Shown here one piece after another: positions 34,494 through 41,715 of a stretch of 64,000 nt of DNA; the first letter of the stretch is position 1, and each line of letters starts with the position of its first letter. A model generated the notes under the pieces. That model saw only the letters and a program-made list of their open reading frames with translations. It was not told the DNA's origin and ran no database searches. The translations under genes and the position numbers were made by a program. Origin of the DNA: Mucilaginibacter celer (lineage in GTDB: Bacteria > Bacteroidota > Bacteroidia > Sphingobacteriales > Sphingobacteriaceae); contig NZ_CP032869.1 in NCBI RefSeq assembly GCF_003576455.2, positions 620,001-684,000 of the forward strand. Reading direction: 5' to 3'.

Positions 34494-35825
34494 CTATAAA
34501 ATTACAGGAATTTTATCATTCAGAATGTTTTTGCTTTTTAGGTACTTTTGCGTTTTGATGTTTTCCCACATAACGAGCTGATCATCCACTCTTTTGAATG
34601 CACGGATATCCCCATCTTGGGAAACAACGAAACCGATCGCCTGCGGATCCTTCCAGCAAAAGGACATCATGGAACGATGGCGGGTGCCCAGCGTATCTGG
34701 TGCGCGGGGTATCAGTTTACCAGGTTTGGCTTCATTGTTTTCGGAATGGTAGACGAAGTCCGGCAAGGCAATCTCGGAGATCACCACGCCAAAACCGATG
34801 CCTTCCAGTTGATGATTTAACAAAACCAGCCCGTCTACACAGCTTTGCGATGCTAAAAACCGGATAGCACCTTTTAATTCGTTGCCGGCCGTATTGAGTT
34901 GGTGTTTAGTCAGCTCGCTTTCAAAAAACGTATCCTGATCGATGGGTTCGTCCGGATATTGTAAAAAATCCTGATTATACATTGCGGACCCCATCGACCA
35001 TTCCAGCGCGTGCCGTATAGCTTGGGCAAGCCGCGGATAAGGCATTTTATATTTAACATCTAAGCCGTCCGTTTGATCAGTGATCAAGACCGCACCGCCA
35101 TGATGATAGTTGCGGATTTGTATCAATATCCGTGAAATGGTATCTCGCCACGTATTTTCGATCTCTCTTTCCCATTCCTTGAAATTGGTACGATTAAAGT
35201 TTTTCCGCATATATTTCGCGAGTCTTTTTTTCAATGGCATCGTGTCAGCCAGGATGGCTCGTGATATTTGCCCATACTTCAACACATCGGAAAACCGGGT
35301 GACCAGGACATTTTGCCGGATAGTTGCGATTAATTCATAGTCGAAAATTACGGACATGATACCTACACCGGTGACCTGCACTTGAAATACGCCCGGTAAA
35401 GCAGGTTTATTGCGGTCCTCATGATTAAAAAAACGCTGAATGTGAACAGCCTGGTCAACCAGACCCATGATCCAAGGCTTTTCTTCCGCATCAAAATATA
35501 CGGCCAGTGAACTACTCCAGGGATCGGCTGCTTTGGATAATTTCACCACATTCTTGATCTCCATGGGGATGGGTTTCTCAAACCGGCTTAACTTCCAGTT
35601 GTCCAATGGCTCCTTAACCCGGGAATCTCCTTTGGGAGCCTCCGGATCTAGAAAAGTAACATTGACTTTGATCAGTTCTCCCTCTTCGCTTTGCATACTG
35701 GCAAAATATAAGGTTTCCATTAATTCAATAATGACGCTTTCTGGTGGCGGGAAATAAATATGTTTCGAATGATTGATGGTTTGGGAGGTGAATCTGCCAA
35801 GATCGGCTGGCGTAGCTTTTTTCAA
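34494..35825 (-). CDS. DisA_N/DAC-like (DACNV-type) nucleotide sensor or cyclase
   Basis: 443 residues. The C-terminal half has SCVDGLVLLNHQLEGIGFGV (about 328-347) and LGTRHRSMMSF (379-389) followed by AIGFVVSQDGDIRAF: the DGA...GTRHR order of diadenylate cyclase domains, with DGL in place of DGA. Such DAC-like domains occur in predicted nucleotide-sensing proteins of conflict systems, where they are thought to act as sensors, but both signature regions are well kept, so synthase activity cannot be excluded. The N-terminal half is unassigned apart from GGAVLITDQTDG (243-254). It is the first gene of the seven-gene leftward operon, divergent from the XRE gene across 92 bases. Confidence 0.7.
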   Translation of the reverse strand: MKKATPADLGRFTSQTINHSKHIYFPPPESVIIELMETLYFASMQSEEGELIKVNVTFLDPEAPKGDSRVKEPLDNWKLSRFEKPIPMEIKNVVKLSKAADPWSSSLAVYFDAEEKPWIMGLVDQAVHIQRFFNHEDRNKPALPGVFQVQVTGVGIMSVIFDYELIATIRQNVLVTRFSDVLKYGQISRAILADTMPLKKRLAKYMRKNFNRTNFKEWEREIENTWRDTISRILIQIRNYHHGGAVLITDQTDGLDVKYKMPYPRLAQAIRHALEWSMGSAMYNQDFLQYPDEPIDQDTFFESELTKHQLNTAGNELKGAIRFLASQSCVDGLVLLNHQLEGIGFGVVISEIALPDFVYHSENNEAKPGKLIPRAPDTLGTRHRSMMSFCWKDPQAIGFVVSQDGDIRAFKRVDDQLVMWENIKTQKYLKSKNILNDKIPVIL

Positions 35826-35882
35826 ACTTTGAAGGATTAAGGTTCAGCACAAAGTAAAGAAAAAAACTTTTTTTAAAATAGA

Positions 35883-35914
35883 TGTTGACATTCAACTCAA
35901 CATTTGTATATTTG
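35883..35914 (+). promoter_or_regulatory. Promoter and operator between the divergent defence operons
   Basis: TTG (35885-35887) and TATATTTG (35907-35914) are separated by 19 nt, a perfect Bacteroidota promoter. The -33 element lies inside nested inverted repeats: GTTGA-CAT-TCAAC (35884-35896 region) and TGTTGA...TCAACA (35883-35888/35897-35902), a likely site for the XRE protein. The -7 element ends only 3 bases before the ATG at 35918, so the transcript would be leaderless or nearly so. Confidence 0.7.
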
Positions 35915-35917
35915 TTT

Positions 35918-36259
35918 ATGGATCAGACTTTTGGACAGTTATTGAAAGCTATAAGGCGAGAAAAAGGTATCAGTCAGCGTGAGTTGGCAGACAAGGTAGG
36001 GATTGATTTTTCCTATATCAGCAAAGTAGAGAATGACCGCATGTCACCGCCATCGGCCGATACGATTCAAAAGATATGCGAAGTACTGCAGGTCTCAACC
36101 GAATTATTGTTGTCAAAATCGGGTAAGCTGACCGGTGAACTGAGTGATGCGATCACCTCCAGTCCATCGGCAATCAAGTTTATGAATGAAATTAAAGATA
36201 TGCGGCTCACCGACCATGAGTGGGACCGGATGATCACCAATTTAAAAAAGTTAAGATAA
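35918..36259 (+). CDS. XRE-family transcriptional regulator of the Argonaute operon
   Basis: 113 residues starting at MDQTFGQLL (35918). An upstream in-frame ATG at 35882 is rejected because it would overlap the promoter. Residues 6-65 are a Cro/C1 helix-turn-helix (RREKGISQRELADKVGIDFS then YISKVENDR). The C-terminal 45 residues (PSAIKFMNEIKDMRLTDHEW) are a short helical tail. Its stop overlaps the ATG of the nuclease gene, so it is the first gene of the Argonaute operon. Binding to the nested repeats would repress or adjust both divergent operons. Confidence 0.85.
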   Translation: MDQTFGQLLKAIRREKGISQRELADKVGIDFSYISKVENDRMSPPSADTIQKICEVLQVSTELLLSKSGKLTGELSDAITSSPSAIKFMNEIKDMRLTDHEWDRMITNLKKLR

Positions 36260-37197
36260 TGGACCAGATCGATCTTTTTGGTAATGTGACTGTGAAAGCG
36301 CTAAAGATGCGCTGGTCTTTCTCCAGGCTGGGTACCTTTGCGGCATGTCCGCGCCTGGGCTACTATCACTATTTCGGTGGCAGCAAACGAAAAGCTGCCT
36401 CGGAACCCCAAAAAGAACGGATACAATTTCTAAAACAGCTATCAGCAGGACATCTGGTCGCCGGGGAAATTGTTCACAAGGCGATCCGGGCTTACCTGAT
36501 GAACGCCAAAGATGGACAAAACTGGAAATTATCACAGGTGATCAGTTTTGCGAATATGTTGCTGGACAATGCTATACAACACAGTGCCGATATTACTGCG
36601 GGCGTAACCCGGGAATACGATCACCGCGCTCCGGCGATCATACAGGAGTTGTTTTATGGAACGGTTACGGCTGTGATTTTGAAAGATACCTTGCGGGAAA
36701 AAATGCGCTTGAGCTTAACGCAGTTTTATAATTTACCTGACTTTCAGGGTTTTCGGAATGGGGCACTGCATGAAAACAGCCTGATCGAACGCAAGATTAG
36801 TCTGGACTATGAAGGCATTCTGGTAGAAGGCGCTATAGACTTAATATATCCTTCAGCAGATAATTGGGTGATCGTCGATTGGAAAACAGGAGAAAATGAT
36901 TCGGAAGAAAGCAGTCTGCAGTTGCTGACTTACGCACTATGGGCCCATGAAGAACTAGGAGTTCCCTTGGAGTCGATCAGCTTATTTAAAGCCTTTTTAA
37001 CCGAAGGCATTGCTGAACCCTTGTTGTTTTCCGCCCAGGAACTGCGCCGTGCCAAAGCCCGGATCTTGCAGGATATTGAACTATTAACAGAAATGGAAGG
37101 ATTTGGTGATGCCGCGAACCGGGAAGCCTTCAGCGCCTGCAGCCAGCCAAAAGTATGCGCGCAATGCGCTTTTCAAGAAATATGCAGTAAAAATTGA
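36259..37197 (+). CDS. Cas4/RecB-like PD-(D/E)XK nuclease with four-Cys cluster
   Basis: 312 residues from ATG 36259, overlapping the XRE stop by one base. Motifs in order: SFSRLGTFAACPRLGYY with Cys30; GEIVHKAI (69-76); VEGAIDLIYP with Asp194; VIVDWKTG (Asp207, Lys209); LQLLTYALWA (QxxxY); and C294, C300, C303, C309 near the C-terminus (KVCAQCAFQEIC). This is the PDDEXK_1 plan of Cas4, AddB and RecB-like nucleases, including the iron-sulphur cluster cysteines. Cas4/RecB-like genes next to prokaryotic Argonautes have been reported; here it lies 3 bases upstream of the Argonaute gene. It could trim or generate guides or act as the effector. Confidence 0.88.
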   Translation: MDQIDLFGNVTVKALKMRWSFSRLGTFAACPRLGYYHYFGGSKRKAASEPQKERIQFLKQLSAGHLVAGEIVHKAIRAYLMNAKDGQNWKLSQVISFANMLLDNAIQHSADITAGVTREYDHRAPAIIQELFYGTVTAVILKDTLREKMRLSLTQFYNLPDFQGFRNGALHENSLIERKISLDYEGILVEGAIDLIYPSADNWVIVDWKTGENDSEESSLQLLTYALWAHEELGVPLESISLFKAFLTEGIAEPLLFSAQELRRAKARILQDIELLTEMEGFGDAANREAFSACSQPKVCAQCAFQEICSKN

Positions 37198-37200
37198 GTT

Positions 37201-39510
37201 ATGAGTAAAGGAACGAATATCAAAGTGGTCTGTCACAGTGCAAATTTAAGGCTGATCGTCAAGCAATATGAAATAGATACGGATGAACTGACCAAAGAAA
37301 AGGCCCAGCGTCTTTGTACCTATATCGGCAAAACCTTTCGTATCGCCGCAGTACCCTATATGCAGCACGGACAGGTCAAAGGTATTTTAACAGAATGCCA
37401 TGATCGCATACCGCGTAAGGAATTCGAAGTCGATAATTGGGTGATCGAACTCAAACCGCTAAATGGAAACATCGCCTTGTCACTCAACGATGCGAATCAT
37501 GCGCAACTCATGGCCGATCTTTATAAAAAAGGATTACTGTTAAATCTTTCGGCTAATGCGAATTTTTGGCGGTTGGACAGCCCGCGTATCTTTTATGAAC
37601 AGGTCCCGTTTTTGAAGAATGATTTTTTGACTGGCTCTGAACACGTTGCTGACATCGAAGCTTACCGCAAATATGAAGTTGCGGAAGTCCTGCTTGAAAA
37701 TGAAGGCCTCGGTATTGCGATCAATGTGGGTACGGCCTTCTTTACCAGCATGACCGTGGATGATTATTTTTCGTCCAAAATGACCAACCGTTTTTATACC
37801 TTGTCCGGCCGGTATGGTGAGAATAAAGGTACGCTGTATTACGAAGGCCCGAATGGCCGTGTCAAATGTTATTTTACCAAATATATGGGCGATGTTACCT
37901 TGGCGACCACCCGCAAACTAAAGATCGACGGACTGACTTACCAAAACGCCTGGGATTATTACCAAAAGAAATACCCCGGCTTTGACGTAGGCCAAAACGA
38001 CCGGGTTGCGATGGTTTCCTTTCCAGGGACTGAAGATAGCGCGCCGGTACCCGTACCGGCCAACCGTCTGTATCTTCGGGTTACTAACGAAGCTTTGGAT
38101 CATGACATGAGCCAGGTGGATAAGATCGAGCCAGCCTTAAGAGAGGAATTGCTGACCAAACTTTGGTCGGAACTAGGGAGTAAACCTTTCGGCGCTTATT
38201 TTGCCAGCGTGAAACCGGGATTTTTTGCACCTAAACCGGACAACTGTGGCACATTGCAGCTGCCTGGTTTGCGATTTGGTGATAACCGTTTGCTGCCGGC
38301 ACCCGCTGAACAAACTACTCGCCATTACAAAGATCATTTCAGGAATCGCAAACGGATGCTGGAGGAATGTGGCTGTTTTTATGTGCCGCCGGGAATGGCC
38401 AGGGATATTCATTTTTTATTTACACAAAGCGTTGATGCAAAGGCCAGCGAGAAATTATCGGATGATGTCTGCGAAAAGGTCGCTAAACTTACCGGTATCA
38501 AAGTACAGCCGCTGGTCGACCAATACACCAACCTGGAGCAGGCTACGGTAGAACTGAAACGAAATTACAGAAAAGCAGGCATGGCCGTTTTTACCTTTGA
38601 TAACAATGAATCAGCAAACTATTACCTAATCCGACATGGTTTACCCGATTGGAAAGTCAAAAGATTAACGGAGCAGGAACTGCGCCGTAAATACAGAGGG
38701 TATAGCGCGTTTAAGGATGGCCGGAATAAGAACGGTGAAAGAAACTGGAACGCGTATGTTGATTTGATCACTTATGATGTACTGGAGCAGCTCGGCTGTC
38801 TGCCTTATGTACCGGACACTAAGCTGAATTACGACATGCACCTGATGATCGATGTAAGCAGCAGGCATACGCATTTGGCGCTTTCTTTACTGATTTTCGG
38901 ACAGCAGATGAGCGTACCGAACTCGACCGCACAAGTCAAAAGAAAAACAGATCCAAAGCAGCAAGAAACGATTAATCCGGTATTTTTGAAAAAGTATTTT
39001 AAAGAGCTCTTTCAGCTTCACAAGGATACGATCAAACAAAATGGCTTACAATCCCTGCTGGTTTTAAGAGACGGCAAAGATTGCGACCGTGAGTTCAGTG
39101 CGATCCAAGAAGCGATCGCCGAACTTCAAGCAGAAGCCGTTTTTCCCCAGGCATTCCGATTTGATTTCGTGGAATACCGTAAATCGACTCTTAAGGAAGT
39201 ACGTATTTGGGAACTCGAGAGCGGCGAAATTCAGAATGCGCTTGAAGGCAGCTGGTTCAGTATCGACCGTACCACGGTGGTACTGGCAACGACTGGACAC
39301 GGTACGCTCCATCAAGGTACTGCTTCACCTTTATTGATCAAAAATAAATACACGAAAGCCGACCTTAAAAAAGTACTTCAGGATATCTTCGTCACTTCGC
39401 AAATGAATTATGCCAGCCCGGGAGTAGCCCAAAGACTGACCTACTGCGCCAAGCGTGCCGACGATGAATTACAAGATAAAGCCGGACAGGAAGTACAACG
39501 CATCAAATAA
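37201..39510 (+). CDS. Long prokaryotic Argonaute (pAgo)
   Basis: 769 residues with the length of a full N-PAZ-MID-PIWI protein. The PIWI domain (about 540-765) is clear: LGCLPYVPDTKLNYDMHLMI then DVSSRH (Asp551), LLVLRDGKDCDREF (Asp624), VVLATTGHGT, ASPLLIKNKYT and SPGVAQRLTYCAKRADDEL. The last segment is where active pAgos have YADRL; here the fourth tetrad position reads Gln744, suggesting loss of slicing. A MID domain lies at about 390-530 and a PAZ-like region at about 160-300 (YQNAWDYYQKKYPGFD). Small-nucleic-acid-guided targeting is expected, with the effect produced by the co-encoded nuclease or protease. Start 3 bases after the nuclease stop. Confidence 0.9.
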   Translation: MSKGTNIKVVCHSANLRLIVKQYEIDTDELTKEKAQRLCTYIGKTFRIAAVPYMQHGQVKGILTECHDRIPRKEFEVDNWVIELKPLNGNIALSLNDANHAQLMADLYKKGLLLNLSANANFWRLDSPRIFYEQVPFLKNDFLTGSEHVADIEAYRKYEVAEVLLENEGLGIAINVGTAFFTSMTVDDYFSSKMTNRFYTLSGRYGENKGTLYYEGPNGRVKCYFTKYMGDVTLATTRKLKIDGLTYQNAWDYYQKKYPGFDVGQNDRVAMVSFPGTEDSAPVPVPANRLYLRVTNEALDHDMSQVDKIEPALREELLTKLWSELGSKPFGAYFASVKPGFFAPKPDNCGTLQLPGLRFGDNRLLPAPAEQTTRHYKDHFRNRKRMLEECGCFYVPPGMARDIHFLFTQSVDAKASEKLSDDVCEKVAKLTGIKVQPLVDQYTNLEQATVELKRNYRKAGMAVFTFDNNESANYYLIRHGLPDWKVKRLTEQELRRKYRGYSAFKDGRNKNGERNWNAYVDLITYDVLEQLGCLPYVPDTKLNYDMHLMIDVSSRHTHLALSLLIFGQQMSVPNSTAQVKRKTDPKQQETINPVFLKKYFKELFQLHKDTIKQNGLQSLLVLRDGKDCDREFSAIQEAIAELQAEAVFPQAFRFDFVEYRKSTLKEVRIWELESGEIQNALEGSWFSIDRTTVVLATTGHGTLHQGTASPLLIKNKYTKADLKKVLQDIFVTSQMNYASPGVAQRLTYCAKRADDELQDKAGQEVQRIK

Positions 39511-39517
39511 ACATCTT

Positions 39518-39967
39518 ATGGAAACCAAGCAATTAGCTATACAAAGTTTTGAACGGGGACAAAGTATCCTGGAAAGGCTCAATAAGTTATTGATCCATTT
39601 AAAACTTACTCAAAAAGGCATTAACGATCAGCAGCCGGCAGAAGATATACAACTTGCCAAGTCAACCGTTAAAGCTTTTTTGAGCAAACTGAGTACGCTG
39701 GTGAGTACCAATGAACAGGATGCAAGTGCCCTCACCGGAGTTGACGGCCGTTATCGTAATTTAGTGCACAAATTTGCCGAAGCAAAAAACCGCAGCAGCC
39801 GTTACCGGTCGGCTTTATTCAGGAAAGACCCTAACCTCGTACTGGCCATGCTGGACGCACCGACGGGTGATGATATGGCTAAACTCATCGAATCATTAAC
39901 TGAGTTTCGTTCACTTTTAGAAGATCATCTATCTTCTGATACCCGCGAACTGATCGGCGAATTATAA
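39518..39967 (+). CDS. Small helical protein between Argonaute and protease
   Basis: 149 residues starting at METKQLAIQSF (39518); an upstream in-frame ATG inside the Argonaute gene is rejected. The sequence is mostly helical with an Arg/Ser-rich middle (KNRSSRYRSALFRKD) and an acidic end (SSDTRELIGEL). There is no known motif. It starts 7 bases after the Argonaute stop and overlaps the metalloprotease start by one base, so it is a tightly coupled operon member, perhaps a bridging subunit or the substrate of the protease. Confidence 0.7.
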   Translation: METKQLAIQSFERGQSILERLNKLLIHLKLTQKGINDQQPAEDIQLAKSTVKAFLSKLSTLVSTNEQDASALTGVDGRYRNLVHKFAEAKNRSSRYRSALFRKDPNLVLAMLDAPTGDDMAKLIESLTEFRSLLEDHLSSDTRELIGEL

Positions 39968-41091
39968 TGAAACGTATACTTACACATTCTATCAGCGACT
40001 TCTCGCGGGAACTCGATGCGACCATCGCAATCGTATCGGCGAAAAGCGTTCCGGCGGAATTAGGTCTTTTTCAATCCTGGCTGTCGTTGTATTACACTGA
40101 AATTCGGGCTGAACTGCAAAGACTGGCCTTCCTGACAGATTTGGAGGAGGAAAGCATATACGTCGATATTTTTAACGAATTTTCGAGCCTGCAGCAAACG
40201 TTTCGCGTCCTCGATAGCCGCTATTTACCAGGTTTGTACCGTACACACCGGAATGACGCCTTGACGTTGAAACTGCTGCACTGGCTTCATAGCGCACATG
40301 CACAAACCGCGCAAAAACCATTTTTTGTACTAGACGGTGATTTCGCCATTTTTCCAACCGTTGATTTTCCAGTAAGTTACTACCTGCCGGTTGCTGCCCA
40401 GCAGAGTTTATTATATCTTCCACTCTTTTTCCATGAACTGGGACATTATTTATATCAGCACCACCGCGCTGAGATGGACGACCTCGTTCGCGAATTCCAA
40501 AAGAAATTGAATGGTTATTTGATGCCTGTAGTCCGTAAGAATGACGACGATTATGAAGCAGATGCCAAACAAGCCCGGCAAATGGTCGAAACCTGGTATG
40601 ATTGGCTGCAAGAGCTTTTTTGCGATGCTGTCGGTATAGAGATCGGCGGGGCCACCTATGCACGCGCTTTCAGTTTTTACCTGCGCATGCAAGGCCGTTC
40701 CGCTTTTTACCGGCCCGAAAAAGATTTATTTAACAGCAGTCATCCCGTGACCCGCTTACGGATTCTTTTTATCGTGCGCAGATGCCGGGAATTAGGCCTT
40801 AACCAGGAAGCAGATGAGCTTGAAAAAGAATGGAAAACCATTGCTGCGGTATTAGACGCACCGGAAGATTATTACGGGTTCTATGAAAATAAATGGGAAA
40901 ATGATGTTGCCAATGCGCTGGATGATATGATGACGGAAGCTGATCCGATCAAATTTACCGACTATAAAGCTGATCCATCCAGCTGGATCGGACTTATTCA
41001 CCAGGCCTGGCAGCAATTTGAGCTTGACCCTGTAAACTACAAAGATTGGGAATCGCAAGCTGTTAGCAACATTATCAACGCTACTACATGA
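39967..41091 (+). CDS. HExxH zinc metalloprotease in the Argonaute operon
   Basis: 374 residues. LYLPLFFHELGHYLYQHH gives the zinc motif HELGH (156-160); 56 residues later WYDWLQELFCDAVGIEIGG supplies the likely third ligand Glu216 and Asp220, the layout of gluzincin-type peptidases. The later SSHPVTRLRILFI (about 247) resembles the SxHP motif found after the active site in related metallopeptidases. There is no signal peptide or membrane segment, so it is cytoplasmic. An intracellular protease last in a pAgo operon suggests proteolytic activation or killing as the output; the substrate is unknown, with the 149-residue neighbour an obvious candidate. Confidence 0.8.
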   Translation: MKRILTHSISDFSRELDATIAIVSAKSVPAELGLFQSWLSLYYTEIRAELQRLAFLTDLEEESIYVDIFNEFSSLQQTFRVLDSRYLPGLYRTHRNDALTLKLLHWLHSAHAQTAQKPFFVLDGDFAIFPTVDFPVSYYLPVAAQQSLLYLPLFFHELGHYLYQHHRAEMDDLVREFQKKLNGYLMPVVRKNDDDYEADAKQARQMVETWYDWLQELFCDAVGIEIGGATYARAFSFYLRMQGRSAFYRPEKDLFNSSHPVTRLRILFIVRRCRELGLNQEADELEKEWKTIAAVLDAPEDYYGFYENKWENDVANALDDMMTEADPIKFTDYKADPSSWIGLIHQAWQQFELDPVNYKDWESQAVSNIINATT

Positions 41092-41405
41092 ACAGGGAGG
41101 TTCAACTGGCTGACAATTATATCCACCGAACGAACCGTATCGTTTTTTTAACAGAAAAGGCGGGCTCCTTGAAAACGACTTTTCTTAGGGAGCTACGATA
41201 AAATTCACCAAAAAAAATGATGGCTCTAGCGCCCACCAGTATAGCGGCGATCGACGCGGGCGGAATGACCATTAACTCTTTTTTTCAAATTCCGTTCGGG
41301 CTGCTGCTATCCAATAATTTCGAAAATTCTGAAAGTCATTATTCTCCTGAAAATTTTGAGCGATTCTCCCGGGCTATGCGGGCCAAGGGACGTAGACGTT
41401 TTTAG
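41088..41405 (+). pseudogene. Decayed N-terminal fragment of a Pif1-type helicase
   Basis: The frame from ATG 41088 (overlapping the protease stop as ATGA) reads MNREVQLADNYIHRTNRIVF then LTEKAGSLKTTFLRELR, where intact Pif1-like helicases have LTGKAGTGKTTFL: the Walker A glycines are mutated. A TAA at 41199 interrupts it, and the same frame then continues MALAPTSIAAIDAGG and MTINSFFQIPFG, matching the family's APTGVAAINAGGVTIHSFFQLPFG region. It ends at 41405 after about 105 codons, before the DE box. It is thus a truncated gene with a broken nucleotide site and an in-frame stop. The stop overlaps the converging GIY-YIG gene. Confidence 0.75.
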
Positions 41406-41662
41406 TGATATTTCATTCCGTAGTATTTTTCGCCGCGTACCCGATTTTTTCCGTAGCGGTTCATATATTCCCGCGTGACCTTGATAACCAATAAAGAACC
41501 GTTCACTATGACTTCCAGCACTTCATGCGGCGGATATCTTTTCGACCAGACCGAACCCATGCCGGCAAAGTGCTGTTTGATCCGTTTTTTGAGATTATCG
41601 CTGATGTCGACGTAAAAGTGAACGTTGATAATAGAGATATAAGGCAGCCCAATTGGGCGCAT
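41402..41662 (-). CDS. Degenerate GIY-YIG-like small protein
   Basis: 86 residues if started at MRPIGLPYISI (41662); the longer frame from 41692 would begin inside the terminator stem and is less likely. The pattern YVDISDNLKKRIKQHFAG, then GSVWSKRYPPHEVLEV and EYMNRYGKNRVRG, follows GIY-YIG nucleases of the UvrC-like small type (YVGIT..L..R...H..G....T..H.P..L...E.. EYM..YG...VRGG). The first GIY strand is reduced and the Gly of YVG is Asp, so catalysis may be impaired. It lies just beyond the terminator of the tra operon. Confidence 0.6.
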   Translation of the reverse strand: MRPIGLPYISIINVHFYVDISDNLKKRIKQHFAGMGSVWSKRYPPHEVLEVIVNGSLLVIKVTREYMNRYGKNRVRGEKYYGMKYH

Positions 41663-41673
41663 TTCCAAAAAAG

Positions 41674-41703
41674 AGGCTGAATCATAAATCAATGATTCAG
41701 CCT
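41674..41703 (-). terminator. Intrinsic terminator of the tra operon
   Basis: Perfect 12-base arms AGGCTGAATCAT / ATGATTCAGCCT (41674-41685/41692-41703) with a 6-base loop. On the minus strand the stem leads into CTTTTTTGG; on the + strand into TTTT. It lies 12 bases beyond the stop of the last tra-linked gene (41716) and separates the conjugation genes from the defence island. Confidence 0.85.
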
Positions 41704-41715
41704 TTTGTGACGAAT

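Noticed and set aside
36259..37197. Cas4-like nuclease as part of CRISPR adaptation
   Set aside because: It is coupled to an XRE gene and an Argonaute gene, not to cas1/cas2; the fold is shared by many RecB-like nucleases.
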